From Pseudoalteromonas galatheae (GTDB lineage: Bacteria > Pseudomonadota > Gammaproteobacteria > Enterobacterales > Alteromonadaceae): a stretch of 64,000 nucleotides of DNA. Every line of letters starts with the position of its first letter. Position 1 is the first letter of the stretch. Below are positions 35,375 through 45,713 of the stretch, in pieces. The stretch covers positions 434,001 to 498,000 of the forward strand of contig NZ_PNCO02000001.1 of the NCBI RefSeq assembly GCF_005886105.2, read 5' to 3'. Position numbers and translations under genes: made by a program. The notes under the pieces were generated by a model that saw only the letters and a program-made list of their open reading frames with translations, had not been told where the DNA came from and searched no databases.

Positions 35375-35764
35375 TTAATGCAAAATATTTGGACAGGAGA
35401 GTCTAAATACATTGATTGGCGCTTTAAACTCGGTGCCAAACTCATTACGCATTAAATAATAGCCTTCCATCGTACCAACTGGGGTATCGAGTACCGCGCC
35501 GCTGGTGTACTGATAGCTTTCACCAGGACGAATGGTAGGCTGCTCACCAACAACACCATCGCCTTCTACTTCGGTCTCTTTGCCATTCGCATCGGTAATG
35601 AGCCAATAGCGACTATGTAGCTTAGCGTTACATAAGCTATGGTTTTTGATGGTAATTGTGTAGGCAAACACATATTTGTCCTTTTCAGGCTGTGATTGCG
35701 CTTCAACGTAAAAGGTCTCCACCGATACTTTGATCGGTGAGCCAATATTAGTTTGAGTTGTCAT
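35375..35764 (-). CDS. apaG: ApaG domain protein
   Basis: A 129-residue beta-sandwich (fibronectin-III-like) protein of the ApaG family, with [44 protein letters not shown] and GTMEGYYLM. The exact role is unknown; related domains occur in eukaryotic F-box and polymerase-interacting proteins. The start was set at the methionine preceded by GGA, which overlaps the rsmA stop by 17 bases. An earlier in-frame methionine lies deeper in rsmA. Confidence 0.92.
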   Translation of the reverse strand: MTTQTNIGSPIKVSVETFYVEAQSQPEKDKYVFAYTITIKNHSLCNAKLHSRYWLITDANGKETEVEGDGVVGEQPTIRPGESYQYTSGAVLDTPVGTMEGYYLMRNEFGTEFKAPINVFRLSCPNILH

Positions 35765-36554
35765 ATATCCAATTTGCAATTTCAATAAACTGGTTAAGCG
35801 ACAGATTCTCAGCGCGAAGCGTAGGGTCGATACCTAAGTTTCGCAACTGCTCTTCGGTTAACAGGTTCGATAAGCTATTTCTTAGTGTTTTGCGACGTTG
35901 ATTGAACGCTTCCAAACATACAGTATTCAAAAGTTTAGTGCTCTTAGCTGTACGTTGTGACGGATCTTTTGGGATCAATCGAACAACGGCCGAGTCAACT
36001 TTTGGTGCAGGTTTAAAGCAATGTGGCGGTACTTCAATCACAGGAATAGCGTGACAATAGTACTGCGTCATTACGCTTAAGCGGCCAAAGGCTTTGCTAC
36101 CCGGGCCCGCAACCATGCGGTTAACCACTTCTTTTTGCAGCATAAAGTGCATATGCTCGACTTGATCGGCAAATTCAAATAGGTGAAATAGCAAAGGGGT
36201 TGATACGTTGTAAGGTAAGTTACCAAAGATCTTTAGTTTTTCCCCTTCTTTGATTAAAGAAGAGAAGTCAAACTTCATCGCATCACCTTGGTGAACTGTT
36301 AATTTAGGTCCCAAAAATGGATGATGGATCAAGCGCTCGGCAAGATCTTTATCGAGTTCTACAACGGTTAGGTGACCACTTAAATCACAAACTGGCTCAG
36401 TGATAGCACCCAAGCCAGGACCGATCTCAACCAGATTGTCTTCAGGTTTTGGGTCGATAGCAGTTACTATCTTGTCGATAATATTGTTGTCATTTAAGAA
36501 GTTTTGACCAAAGCGTTTACGCGCTCTGTGTCCGAGATGTACTTTATCTGTCAT
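35748..36554 (-). CDS. rsmA: 16S rRNA dimethyladenosine transferase
   Basis: A 268-residue Rossmann-fold methyltransferase that dimethylates A1518 and A1519 of 16S rRNA. Landmarks are KRFGQNFL at the start, the S-adenosylmethionine loop [14 protein letters not shown], the catalytic [14 protein letters not shown] motif and [12 protein letters not shown] near the C-terminus. It overlaps pdxA by 4 bases at its start and apaG at its end, as expected for the conserved operon. Loss of this methylation confers kasugamycin resistance in other bacteria; the gene here appears intact. Confidence 0.96.
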   Translation of the reverse strand: MTDKVHLGHRARKRFGQNFLNDNNIIDKIVTAIDPKPEDNLVEIGPGLGAITEPVCDLSGHLTVVELDKDLAERLIHHPFLGPKLTVHQGDAMKFDFSSLIKEGEKLKIFGNLPYNVSTPLLFHLFEFADQVEHMHFMLQKEVVNRMVAGPGSKAFGRLSVMTQYYCHAIPVIEVPPHCFKPAPKVDSAVVRLIPKDPSQRTAKSTKLLNTVCLEAFNQRRKTLRNSLSNLLTEEQLRNLGIDPTLRAENLSLNQFIEIANWIYDNSN

Positions 36555-37543
36555 GCATTCTGTGCTTTTTTGGTTGCGAGCTTAATTGCTTCGCGGATCG
36601 CTAATTCAAAACTACCCACTTCAACATCACCAGAGCCGGCTAAATCAAGCGCTGTACCGTGATCGACCGATGTGCGAACAAAAGGTAATCCTAGGGTGAT
36701 GTTTACTGAGTTTCCAAAACCTTTATATTTTAACACAGGTAAGCCCTGATCGTGATACATTGCAAGCACAGCATCAGCATTATCTAAATATTTAGCTTGG
36801 AAAAGGGTGTCAGCTGGCAGCGGTCCAACCAAGTTCATGCCTTGTTTATTCAGCATTTCCAGTGTTGGCTCAATGGTTTCTATTTCTTCACGACCAAGAT
36901 GACCACTTTCTCCAGCGTGCGGATTTAATCCACAAACTAATACTCTTGGTTGTTCAATACCAAACTTGGTTTGTAGGTCGTGATGTAAAATATGAATGAC
37001 TTTGCTGAGACGCTCAGGCGTTATCGCCTTTGATACATACGCCAGTGGGATATGCGTCGTTACTAGCGCTACACGCAGCCCTTCGGTTGCGAGTAGCATA
37101 ACGACATCAGCGGTATCAGACTGCTGTGCAAAGTACTCAGTATGACCGCTAAACGAGATCCCAGCTTGGTTAATTATACCTTTATGAACAGGGCCCGTGA
37201 CTACCGCTGCGAATGTCCCATCCATATTTTTTTCAGAGGCAATGCGCAAGGTTTCGAGCACATAATGGCCATTAGTTTCATCTAATTGACCAGCGATCAC
37301 TTCAGCACCTTTGTCTACTTGAAGGTAGTAAATGGCACCAGCGGGTGCCGCTTCAGGCGTAGCATCACTATCAAATGGCAGTAACTTGATTTGCTCACCA
37401 AGTTCTTTGGCACGTTTTTCTAGAATGCTTTTATCAGCCACCGCAACCAACTGAGCAGGCCATGCATGCTGAGCCAGTTTGATAACAAGATCTGGGCCAA
37501 TACCTGCAGGCTCACCTGGTGTAATTGCGATTCTGAGTGTCAT
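36551..37543 (-). CDS. pdxA: 4-hydroxythreonine-4-phosphate dehydrogenase
   Basis: A 330-residue metal- and NAD-dependent oxidoreductase for pyridoxal-phosphate synthesis. Visible features are [67 protein letters not shown] and [15 protein letters not shown], which together carry the metal-binding histidines. It lies between surA (5-base gap) and rsmA (4-base overlap) in the envelope/ribosome operon. Confidence 0.96.
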   Translation of the reverse strand: MTLRIAITPGEPAGIGPDLVIKLAQHAWPAQLVAVADKSILEKRAKELGEQIKLLPFDSDATPEAAPAGAIYYLQVDKGAEVIAGQLDETNGHYVLETLRIASEKNMDGTFAAVVTGPVHKGIINQAGISFSGHTEYFAQQSDTADVVMLLATEGLRVALVTTHIPLAYVSKAITPERLSKVIHILHHDLQTKFGIEQPRVLVCGLNPHAGESGHLGREEIETIEPTLEMLNKQGMNLVGPLPADTLFQAKYLDNADAVLAMYHDQGLPVLKYKGFGNSVNITLGLPFVRTSVDHGTALDLAGSGDVEVGSFELAIREAIKLATKKAQNA

Positions 37544-37548
37544 AGCCG

Positions 37549-38841
37549 TTATTCCGTTTCGATAATTTCAATATGCGCTTGGTCACGCATTTCTTTAATC
37601 CATTTAAAGCTTTCTTCTTTAAATTTACGGTTAAACAGCAGACGGTGTGCGCGATTTAACTTGGCTTGTTCTGTTTTATCGGCTACGCGTTTATCTAGCA
37701 GTTGTACTATGTGCCAGCCAAATGTACTTCTAAATGGTTCACTGATCTGATCTTTTTCTAGCGACAACAAAGTGTCTCTAAACGCTGGTACGTATGTAGT
37801 CGGATCTGTCCAATCGTATTCACCACCTTTAAGTGCAGAGCCTGGGTCTTCAGAATATTCTTTAGCCAGTTCTGCAAAGTTAGCGGTACCTGCGCGCAAG
37901 TCTTTTACAAAGCCCGCTAGCATCGAGCGTGCTTTTTCTTCACTTAGGATAATTGACGGCTTGATTAAGATATGACGTGAACGCACCTCGACAGTTTCAA
38001 CAACTTCACGACCACGAATATCTTGTACTTTTAGAATGTGGAAACCCGCGCCTGAGCGCAGTGGACCAACGATGTCATCTTTTTTCGCGCCTTTAATCGC
38101 TTCAGCGAACAAGGTTGGCATTTCGTTAATCCCCATCCAGCCTAGTTGACCACCATCTAGCGCTTTTGAGCCGCTCGAGGAGGCAATTGCGATACGCTTA
38201 AATTCTTTGCCTTCGTTCAAAAATTTAATCACGTTATCAGCACGCTCACGAGCGTCTTCAATCTCTTCTGGGGTCGCTTTGTTTGGGATTTTAATCAAGA
38301 TATGGCCGATATCGTATTCTTCTGAGTTACCTGTTTGCTCACTCAAGATTTTTTGTAGGTTAGTAACCTCTTGAGGGCTAATATAAATACGGCGATCAAC
38401 GCTAGCACGACGCACTTGGCTTGTGGTTATTTCTTTACGGATCTCTTCTCGATATGCCTGAAAGCTTTCGCCACTCGCTTCCACTGAGCGACGTAAGTCA
38501 GCGATAGTACCGCCTTGATCTTGGGCAATATTTGCAATGGTCTGGTCTAATTGTGCATCAGAAATTTGCATTCCCATGCGATCACCCAATTGCAACATTA
38601 AAGATTGTTCAATGAGTTTATCGATGGCTTGCAAGCGTAATGTTCTATCGCTAGGAAGTTCTGTACCTTGCTGCTCAGCCTGTTCTTTAACACGATTTAT
38701 TATTTGATCGACTTCACTTTGTAAAATTACACCATCATTAACCGTGGCAACAACAGTATCTAACTTTACACGCTCGGCATGTGCTTGAGTAAACAGGCCT
38801 GCACTTAATGAGGCCACTAATAACAACTTTTTTAAATTCAT
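37549..38841 (-). CDS. surA: Periplasmic chaperone and peptidyl-prolyl isomerase SurA
   Basis: A 430-residue periplasmic protein with a signal peptide ([22 protein letters not shown]), an N-terminal chaperone domain ([18 protein letters not shown]), and two parvulin domains at about residues 175-275 and 285-390 (IGHILIKIP and [11 protein letters not shown] segments). It escorts outer-membrane beta-barrel proteins to the Bam machinery; LptD, encoded just upstream, is one of its classic clients. It lies 15 bases after lptD. Confidence 0.96.
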   Translation of the reverse strand: MNLKKLLLVASLSAGLFTQAHAERVKLDTVVATVNDGVILQSEVDQIINRVKEQAEQQGTELPSDRTLRLQAIDKLIEQSLMLQLGDRMGMQISDAQLDQTIANIAQDQGGTIADLRRSVEASGESFQAYREEIRKEITTSQVRRASVDRRIYISPQEVTNLQKILSEQTGNSEEYDIGHILIKIPNKATPEEIEDARERADNVIKFLNEGKEFKRIAIASSSGSKALDGGQLGWMGINEMPTLFAEAIKGAKKDDIVGPLRSGAGFHILKVQDIRGREVVETVEVRSRHILIKPSIILSEEKARSMLAGFVKDLRAGTANFAELAKEYSEDPGSALKGGEYDWTDPTTYVPAFRDTLLSLEKDQISEPFRSTFGWHIVQLLDKRVADKTEQAKLNRAHRLLFNRKFKEESFKWIKEMRDQAHIEIIETE

Positions 38842-38856
38842 ACGGCTTTCTAAATT

Positions 38857-41103
38857 CTATTTATTCAAAAAATACGGTCTACGGTAACCAAAAATACCCT
38901 GTTGAAGGAGTTTACTCGCATCACCACTGCTTTGGCTTCCAAGCCCTGTAAGGACAAATTTCAGGCTGAAGCCAGAATCAAACACTGCTTCATCATTGGT
39001 AAGTGTTTGGTTTAAGTTTGTTTCAATTTGACGATTCGCAGTCACCTGAATGGCCCAACAACAAGACTGATATTGAACACCCACAAAGGATTCAACGCTT
39101 CTGTTTGCTGTCATATCACGGTGATAGCTTGCTACAAATTGCCAGTTATCGTCAATTGGTAAACTTGTAAATAGACCGACTTGGTCAATTTCATAGTCTG
39201 AGACATCATTAACATAACGATGGTTCAATTGTACTAACTGCTTGTTGTCTCCTTTATAGTCCAAGGTAAAGTGAGACTGCACTAACTCTTTGCTATCCAC
39301 GTCATATTGTACCCCACCCGAAAGGTACCACCGCTTATGCCAATGTAACATGGATTCGGCGGCAAACAGTGCATTATAGTTAGTATCATCAGTAAACAGC
39401 TGTTCAGAAGGCTTTACAGATGACTCGAGGTAAATGATTTGACCTGCACTGAAGTTAAAGCGTTCGACATTACTGCTATCGAATACACGAGTGGTTGCCC
39501 CCACGGTGAATTGGTTGGCTTCTGCAATACGGTCATAACCTGAGTAGCGGCGTGCTCTAAACAGACCAATGAAGTCATCTTGTAACTTAGCCGTGTCGTA
39601 CCAGCCAATTTGGCTTTGCTCTCTGTGCGGTGTGTAAAGGTACTGAATTTGTGGCTCAAGTGTTTGTGTACCTTGTTCAAAAAAGAACTCGGTACTGCGT
39701 TCAAAATTCAGTTGTCCATGTACTCGTAAACTTGGCAAGGTACGTGTGACGGACTCTTCATAGTCTGTATCGGGGGCATCTATATTTTGTTCGTAGCGAG
39801 TGTGAAGTAGACGTGCTTCTGAGGTAAATGACCAAGCGTAGTCGCTGCGCGAAAAAGACACGCGAGGTTCTAAATGTAACCTCGATGCTTCAGAGATTGC
39901 CAATGTATCATTTTGAAAATAGGCAAACTCACCCTCAAAGTCCCAATCGAGGCCAACAAGTTCATAACTGTCACGTGTACGGAAGCTAATTTGCGGTAGT
40001 GCAGTGTAGGATTCTCTATGATCACCCAATACTTCAAAATCTTGCAGTTTTAAGTCAACCAACCAGTCGTCACCTAGATAACTCAAACTGCCAGTACGAT
40101 ACAATTGGGTGTCGGTTTCGTTGGCGTACTCGGATGTTAAGTCAGTGAGGTAGTTATCGTCACTGACATTGGTGACATCAACAAATGCGCGCCATTTATC
40201 ACTTAAATAGCTTTTTTGTTGCCAATGCACTAAATAGCGATCGTCTAGCTGCGGCTCTGAATCATCCTTACTGAGATATTCCACCCCGATTTTACCTTGA
40301 TGTTGTTCAGTTAGATATCTGAACTCGGTAATAAGCTGAAATCCTTTATTGGCCATGTATCTTGGCGTTAAGGTCGCATCATAGTTAGGGGCTAGATTGA
40401 GATAATAAGGGGTGATCAGCTCTAAACCAAACTTATTCGAGCTAGAAATTGTTGGCGTCAGCAAGCCAGATTTTCGTCTATCATCGATTGGAAACGTAAA
40501 GTAGGGTAAATAAATAATAGGCGTGTCCATAATTTTGAACACCGTATTATAGGTCTCACCCCAACCGTCTTCACGAGAAAGTACAATACTGCTTGCCTCG
40601 ATACTCCAAAATGGGTCATCAGCAGGACACGTGGTAAAGCTGGAGTTGTCGAGTGAAATTTTGCTGCCAGAGGCATGCAATTTCTCTGCACCACCTCGGC
40701 CCTGCTGGTCTGTTAATTCATATTCAGCACCAAGCAAGCTCACGGTGTTAGCATTTAAATCCGCGAATAGCCCATTACTGTGAACTTTGGTAAATTGATC
40801 ACGATAGAGTAGTGGTCCAGAAGCGCTGAGCAGGCCTTCTTTTTTATCGATTAGCGCACGTCTAGCTTCTAAGCTCATGGTTTCAGTGTTAATCACCACA
40901 TTGCCAGAAAACTCAGCACTATCAGTACCTTGTAGTTCTAAGTCATCGGCAACGATATCAATGGCATGTTTGGGCAGCGAGGCTAACGGCTTCCAGTTTT
41001 CTGGCTGCATATAGTCTTTACATTGTGCGGTGACAATGTTCGTATTAGCAAAAGCTGTAGAATGAATAGCGGATAATACAGCCAAGCCCCAAATTTTGCG
41101 CAT
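38857..41103 (-). CDS. lptD: LPS-assembly outer-membrane protein LptD
   Basis: A 748-residue beta-barrel protein that inserts lipopolysaccharide into the outer leaflet with LptE. It has a signal peptide (about residues 1-19), an OstA-like periplasmic jellyroll (DDLELQGTDSAEFSGNVVI), and a large barrel. The four disulfide cysteines of the family are present: Cys28, Cys159 (FTTCPADDP) and the adjacent pair in YQSCCWAIQ near the C-terminus. This supports correct disulfide switching as in E. coli. It heads the operon and is divergent from amgK. Confidence 0.95.
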   Translation of the reverse strand: MRKIWGLAVLSAIHSTAFANTNIVTAQCKDYMQPENWKPLASLPKHAIDIVADDLELQGTDSAEFSGNVVINTETMSLEARRALIDKKEGLLSASGPLLYRDQFTKVHSNGLFADLNANTVSLLGAEYELTDQQGRGGAEKLHASGSKISLDNSSFTTCPADDPFWSIEASSIVLSREDGWGETYNTVFKIMDTPIIYLPYFTFPIDDRRKSGLLTPTISSSNKFGLELITPYYLNLAPNYDATLTPRYMANKGFQLITEFRYLTEQHQGKIGVEYLSKDDSEPQLDDRYLVHWQQKSYLSDKWRAFVDVTNVSDDNYLTDLTSEYANETDTQLYRTGSLSYLGDDWLVDLKLQDFEVLGDHRESYTALPQISFRTRDSYELVGLDWDFEGEFAYFQNDTLAISEASRLHLEPRVSFSRSDYAWSFTSEARLLHTRYEQNIDAPDTDYEESVTRTLPSLRVHGQLNFERSTEFFFEQGTQTLEPQIQYLYTPHREQSQIGWYDTAKLQDDFIGLFRARRYSGYDRIAEANQFTVGATTRVFDSSNVERFNFSAGQIIYLESSVKPSEQLFTDDTNYNALFAAESMLHWHKRWYLSGGVQYDVDSKELVQSHFTLDYKGDNKQLVQLNHRYVNDVSDYEIDQVGLFTSLPIDDNWQFVASYHRDMTANRSVESFVGVQYQSCCWAIQVTANRQIETNLNQTLTNDEAVFDSGFSLKFVLTGLGSQSSGDASKLLQQGIFGYRRPYFLNK

Positions 41104-41215
41104 TTAATAACCTATTAGCTGAGCATTTAATAATAAGCTCATCATGATAAATGAAAACTGTCGGAAATACAGTAGCATTTAAATATTTACAAGTAGAAGG
41201 TGTAATAGTAAATCC

Positions 41216-42211
41216 ATGAATAGTCAAAACCAGCGCGTCGAGTTTATTCAGCAAACACTACAAAGCGACGATTTTACATGTGAGGCTATCACCTCGGATG
41301 CCAGTTTCCGCCGTTATTATCGCGTCAAACAACAAACGAAGTCGTGGATCTTAATGGAGACACCGGTCGATAAACTCGATAATGCCCCTTTTATTGGTTT
41401 AAATACGGTGTTTGCAAAGCAAGGGCTCAATGTGCCACAAATCCTTGCGCGTAAAGAAGAGCAAGGGCTGTTACTGTTACAAGATTTGGGTTCTGAGCAT
41501 TTGGCCGATAGGTTGGCATTGCCTTCTCGGCTAGAGGACTATCGTGCGTTGATAGCGCTTATTCCTAAAATAGCCAAAACACCAAAGAGTGAATGGATGA
41601 AACCCTATGATGCTGGGTTCGTTGATATGGAACTTAATATCTTTTATGAGTGGCTTGTAACAAAATGGCTTGGCTTAACACCCACCGAATATCAACAAGT
41701 GCAGTGGCATAATGTGAAGTTGAAACTCGTTGATGCGATGACTCGTCAGCCGCAGGTTACGATGCATCGAGACTTTCATAGTCGCAACCTGATATGTCAT
41801 CAGTCTCAGTGGTATCTCATTGATTATCAGGATGCGGTACAAGGACCTGTCACTTATGATGCGGTTTCTTTGTTGCGGGATTGTTATACTCGCCTTGATG
41901 CACATGAGTTAACTGAGCTTCAGCAACATAGCTTTGATTGCTTAAAAGCGGCAAATTTATTAGGCGGTATGGATTTTAGTACCTACCAACATTACTTTGA
42001 CTTAACGGGGATGCAAAGGCACCTTAAAGCGGCCGGAATTTTTACTCGCCTATTGCAGCGAGACGGCAAAGGCGGGTACTTAGAAAATATTTTGCCAACC
42101 TTACACTACCTCGTTGAAGTGGCGAATAAGTATAAAGAATTTCAGTGGCTTGCAAGCTGGCTAGAGAATGACATAATGCCTCAAGCTCAGGCCAAATTAG
42201 GCACAAAATAG
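41216..42211 (+). CDS. amgK: Aminoglycoside-phosphotransferase-family sugar kinase (AmgK)
   Basis: A 331-residue kinase of the APH fold. The catalytic loop MHRDFHSRNLICH and the metal-binding LIDYQDAVQGPVTYD are clear. Followed by a MurU-like nucleotidyltransferase after 8 bases, it matches AmgK, which phosphorylates N-acetylmuramate or N-acetylglucosamine at C1 in the peptidoglycan-recycling shortcut known from Pseudomonas. It is divergent from lptD, a common gammaproteobacterial arrangement. Assignment depends partly on context. Confidence 0.88.
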   Translation: MNSQNQRVEFIQQTLQSDDFTCEAITSDASFRRYYRVKQQTKSWILMETPVDKLDNAPFIGLNTVFAKQGLNVPQILARKEEQGLLLLQDLGSEHLADRLALPSRLEDYRALIALIPKIAKTPKSEWMKPYDAGFVDMELNIFYEWLVTKWLGLTPTEYQQVQWHNVKLKLVDAMTRQPQVTMHRDFHSRNLICHQSQWYLIDYQDAVQGPVTYDAVSLLRDCYTRLDAHELTELQQHSFDCLKAANLLGGMDFSTYQHYFDLTGMQRHLKAAGIFTRLLQRDGKGGYLENILPTLHYLVEVANKYKEFQWLASWLENDIMPQAQAKLGTK

Positions 42212-42219
42212 AAGTAATA

Positions 42220-42912
42220 ATGAAAGCGATAATTTTATCTGCTGGTCGTGGTAAACGTATGATGCCACTGACCGCAAACCAACCAAAACCTATGCTTAAC
42301 GTTGCAGGAAAACCACTACTAGAGCACCATCTCGAGCGCTTAAAAGCGGCTGGGATCTGCGATATCGTGATAAATCTTGCATGGCAAGGTCAGGTGATAA
42401 AAGACTATTTCGGTAATGGTAGTCAATTTGGTGTCAATATTGAGTACAGTGATGAACCTGAGGGGGGATTAGAAACCGCAGGTGGAATCATTCAAGCTCT
42501 GCCGATGTTATGTGAACAGGATGACAGCTTTATTGTACTCAATGGCGATATTTTTACGGACTATGATGTTAGCAGCTTGGTGCAGTTACAGCTCGGCAGC
42601 GCAGCAGAGGGCCATTGCGAAGCGCACATTGTATTGGTAGAAAATCCCGAACATAACCCTGAAGGCGACTTTTGTCTTGCCCATCAGCCGCTCAATCAGC
42701 AAAAGTATACCTTGTCCGGCATTGGTAAATATCACCAAAGTTTTTTTGCCGAGCTTGGGGCTGGCTTTATAAAACTAGGGCCGTTGCTGCGCAGTGGGCT
42801 TGAGCAGCATAAAGTTTCTACTGAACTGTATTTAGGCGCATGGGACGACATCGGCACGCCGGAGCGACTAAAAATGATCAATGATAAGTTAGGATATAGC
42901 GATGTGGGGTAA
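42220..42912 (+). CDS. murU: N-acetylmuramate alpha-1-phosphate uridylyltransferase-like enzyme
   Basis: A 230-residue sugar-1-phosphate nucleotidyltransferase. The signature is AIILSAGRGKRMMPLTANQP followed by KPMLNVAGKPLLEHHL; the metal-binding aspartate lies in IVLNGDIFTDYD, and YLGAWDDIGTPERL closes the domain. Placed after amgK, it probably turns MurNAc-1-phosphate into UDP-MurNAc, bypassing de novo synthesis and its fosfomycin-sensitive step. It overlaps djlA by 11 bases. Confidence 0.9.
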   Translation: MKAIILSAGRGKRMMPLTANQPKPMLNVAGKPLLEHHLERLKAAGICDIVINLAWQGQVIKDYFGNGSQFGVNIEYSDEPEGGLETAGGIIQALPMLCEQDDSFIVLNGDIFTDYDVSSLVQLQLGSAAEGHCEAHIVLVENPEHNPEGDFCLAHQPLNQQKYTLSGIGKYHQSFFAELGAGFIKLGPLLRSGLEQHKVSTELYLGAWDDIGTPERLKMINDKLGYSDVG

Positions 42913-43747
42913 GTTATTAGGCACAATTTTCGGCTTTTTATTTGGTCGTTGGTTAGGCGCTATTTTAGGTTTTTATCTCGGCCATTTATTTGATAAAAGT
43001 TTGCGTCAGGATTTTGATAAGGTCGGTGGCTTTCAAGGTTTCATGAAAGGTGAAGATTTACATGAGCGCCAAGCTTTGTTCTTTTCCAGCTGTTTTTCTG
43101 TGATGGGACATATTGCAAAATCTAATGGTCGTGTCAGCGAAATCCACATTCAAGCCGCGTCTGCATTTATGAGTGAAATGGGCTTGCAGGGTGAAGAGCG
43201 AAAAGAAGCGCAACATGCGTTTACAGCGGGAAAAAGCGGTGACTTTTCGATAAAAGAGGCTGTGACTGATTTTAAAGAGGCTTTTGCTAGACGCTATGAT
43301 TTGAGACAGCTGTTTTTAGAAATTCAGATTCAAATGGCATTTTGTGATGGTCATGTGTCTGACGCGGAGAAGGCCTTACTTAAACAGGTTAGTAAGTATT
43401 TAGGCTTTGCAGAAACCCACTTTTTATTCCTGCTAAAGCGCTACCAAGCAGAATTTGAATTTCGCCGCTCGCAGGCGTCGGGGAGATCGCAACACCAACA
43501 CCAGCAACAGGGCGGCCGTCAACCGGCATCACAAGATAATGGCTTAAACCGTGCTAAAGCGCTGGCTGTACTGGGGTTGAGTGAAGAGGCCAATGAGCGT
43601 GATATCAAAAAAGCCTATCGCAAATTGATGTCGCAGCATCACCCTGATAAATTGGTGTCACAAGGCTTGCCTAAGCATATGATGGAAGTGGCAAAGCGCA
43701 AAAGCCAAGACATTCAGTCTGCTTATGAATATTTAAAAAAGAGCTAA
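42902..43747 (+). CDS. djlA: Membrane-anchored DnaJ-like co-chaperone DjlA
   Basis: A 281-residue type III J-domain protein. The N-terminus holds a single glycine-rich membrane segment (WGKLLGTIFGFLFGRWLG), residues 55-180 form a TerB-like helical domain, a glutamine/histidine-rich linker follows, and the C-terminal J domain has LSEEANERDIKKAYRKLM and the HPD tripeptide in QHHPDKL. It stimulates DnaK at the membrane; in E. coli it is linked to capsule and envelope stress signalling. It starts inside murU, as part of the amgK-murU-djlA operon. Confidence 0.94.
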   Translation: MWGKLLGTIFGFLFGRWLGAILGFYLGHLFDKSLRQDFDKVGGFQGFMKGEDLHERQALFFSSCFSVMGHIAKSNGRVSEIHIQAASAFMSEMGLQGEERKEAQHAFTAGKSGDFSIKEAVTDFKEAFARRYDLRQLFLEIQIQMAFCDGHVSDAEKALLKQVSKYLGFAETHFLFLLKRYQAEFEFRRSQASGRSQHQHQQQGGRQPASQDNGLNRAKALAVLGLSEEANERDIKKAYRKLMSQHHPDKLVSQGLPKHMMEVAKRKSQDIQSAYEYLKKS

Positions 43748-43755
43748 CCTGAAAA

Positions 43756-44601
43756 CTATAAGACGCTTAAAAAGCCGAGTAATTCCTTTCTGAGTCTTTG
43801 ATGTTGGAGAGGATCGGTTTTTTCTCCAAAAAGCTCCCGTTGGCGATAATCAAGCTTACTATTCTTTCTTGCCCAGCGCGCTCTATCCTGCGTATTATCG
43901 ACCACAATTGGATTGTCAAAACTGTAGTAAACATCCAGCAAAGCAGGGCTTATCAGAGAAAGGTTGGATGCCAGATGCTTTTGCCGTGTTGCATTAGGCA
44001 ATTGTGGGCTAACAACGGCAAATGCATCTATACGTAGGTTGGGCAGTGTTGCTAAATACTCACCGAATAAACCTGCGCTATTACCAAATGCGACAACCAC
44101 CAACTTTTCTGTTTGAGTCATGGATAGCGTGTTATAAAGTACCTCGAAGCGGCTGACCAAGGCCATTTTATATTCATCGAGATTTGATTCAGAAATGGGT
44201 GAAATCAGTTTCTGAACAGGCTTTTCAGCGTCGGGGAGCACGATGTCTTGCTCCAGCAAACTCGGTGCATAAGAAAGATCGGGCGGAGTGAGGGTATAAG
44301 TATCATAACCATCGTCGCTTAATCGCTTTGCAAGAAAGCTTATGCCGCTGTTATTGAGCGGTGGAGTTTGCATGTCGGGCAATAAGATCACGATGCCTTC
44401 GCGAGCGGCTGCCATATATTCTTGATGAAACACATAAAAGCTTTCATTTTCACTTTCCAGCTTGATTAGCTGCGATGGCTCGTAGAAGCGATTAGCGTCT
44501 TGCTGATAAAGAGAACCAAGCGGTGCTGCATCAATGTGCTCTGCTGCAAAAGTCGTGATGGATATAGAGGTTGCGAGTAATAAAAGCGTTCTTATGATCA
44601 T
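43756..44601 (-). CDS. DUF3530 alpha/beta-hydrolase-like secreted protein
   Basis: A 281-residue protein with a signal peptide (MIIRTLLLLATSISITTFA). The remainder has an alpha/beta hydrolase outline: GIVILLPDMQTPPLN, SFLAKRLSDDGYDTYTLTPP and LVVVAFGNSAGLFGEYL, where GNSAG could be the nucleophile elbow. It resembles DUF3530, a family of unknown function in Alteromonadales and Pseudomonas. It lies convergent with djlA (8-base gap) and divergent from the DUF368 gene. Confidence 0.78.
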   Translation of the reverse strand: MIIRTLLLLATSISITTFAAEHIDAAPLGSLYQQDANRFYEPSQLIKLESENESFYVFHQEYMAAAREGIVILLPDMQTPPLNNSGISFLAKRLSDDGYDTYTLTPPDLSYAPSLLEQDIVLPDAEKPVQKLISPISESNLDEYKMALVSRFEVLYNTLSMTQTEKLVVVAFGNSAGLFGEYLATLPNLRIDAFAVVSPQLPNATRQKHLASNLSLISPALLDVYYSFDNPIVVDNTQDRARWARKNSKLDYRQRELFGEKTDPLQHQRLRKELLGFLSVL

Positions 44602-44713
44602 GGTACAAGCGCATAAAACATCATAATTTGTTATCGACCAGTTAAGTGAAAGCTTTAGCTGTCGCTATTTTTTGGGTTAAACTGCTCGGCAGTGAAAATG
44701 AAAGGAGAAATTT

Positions 44714-45649
44714 GTGCAGTACAAAGATAGCAAACGAGACTATCTCTTTATGTTTTTAAAAGGGGCTGGAATGGGCGCTGCGGATGTGGTCCCGGGCGTT
44801 TCTGGTGGTACCATCGCTTTTATTACTGGTATCTATGCACGTTTTTTAAATGCCATTAAAAGTGTAAATTTACAGGCCTTGAGCACATTGCGCCGTGACG
44901 GTCTAAAAGCCACTTGGCAGCACATTGATGGTGGCTTCTTACTGGCGGTATTTTCTGGTTTGCTCATCAGTGCAGCGTCTTTGGCGAAGGTGATCACTTA
45001 TTTATTGGAGGCACACCAAACACTGGTATGGTCATTTTTCTTTGGTCTTATCGTCGCATCTTTTATCTATGTTGCAAAACAGGTCTCTCATTGGAGTGGC
45101 CAAAATATTATCGCCTGCGCAGTCGGTGCTATCATAGCTTTTGCTATTACTTCCCTTTCACCGGCTGAAGCGCAAGCATCTCATTGGATGTTTTTTATTT
45201 CAGGTGCTATCGCCATTTGCGCGATGATCTTACCTGGGATCTCAGGGAGCTTTATTCTACTGTTGCTGGGTATGTATGGCCATGTACTCAGTGCGGTGAA
45301 CCAGCTTGAATTTGGCTTAGTGAGTCTATTCTTACTCGGTTGTATTGTGGGGTTAATGTCGTTTTCGCGTCTACTCAGCTGGCTATTGGCGCACTATCAG
45401 CAAGTAACGTTCTCGCTACTAGCTGGCTTTTTGCTGGGCTCGCTTAATTTATTGTGGCCTTGGAAACAAGTGCTTACGACTTACGTGAACTCCAGTGGTA
45501 TCGAAAAGCCATTGAGTCAGGCCAACATTCTGCCTGCGCAATACAGTACGCTGTACGGTCAAGACCCGAATACGCTGGCATGTATTGCGCTTGCCGTCGC
45601 TGGCCTTGCGTTGATCTTAACCATCGAAAAGATAAGCGAAAAATATTAA
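44714..45649 (+). CDS. popT: DUF368 undecaprenyl-phosphate translocase (PopT family)
   Basis: A 311-residue polytopic inner-membrane protein. The defining N-terminal motif GMGAADVVPGVSGGTIAFIT is clear, and a second related half contains CAMILPGISGSFILLLLG. Members of DUF368 have been shown to recycle undecaprenyl phosphate across the cytoplasmic membrane, important for wall synthesis at alkaline pH or in salt. A marine setting fits. It starts at GTG preceded by AAAGGAG. An inverted repeat follows at its 3' end. Confidence 0.9.
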   Translation: MQYKDSKRDYLFMFLKGAGMGAADVVPGVSGGTIAFITGIYARFLNAIKSVNLQALSTLRRDGLKATWQHIDGGFLLAVFSGLLISAASLAKVITYLLEAHQTLVWSFFFGLIVASFIYVAKQVSHWSGQNIIACAVGAIIAFAITSLSPAEAQASHWMFFISGAIAICAMILPGISGSFILLLLGMYGHVLSAVNQLEFGLVSLFLLGCIVGLMSFSRLLSWLLAHYQQVTFSLLAGFLLGSLNLLWPWKQVLTTYVNSSGIEKPLSQANILPAQYSTLYGQDPNTLACIALAVAGLALILTIEKISEKY

Positions 45650-45662
45650 TAAAATAGACATC

Positions 45663-45713
45663 TAGAACAATAGATACGTAAGCTCAACGAACGCCTATAT
45701 GTCTATTGTTCTA
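45663..45713. terminator. Inverted repeat after popT, possible terminator
   Basis: TAGAACAATAGA and TCTATTGTTCTA form a perfect 12-base stem around a 27-base loop. The right arm overlaps the end of the convergent oxygenase gene. A bidirectional terminator is plausible, but there is no T-tract and the loop is long. Confidence 0.4.
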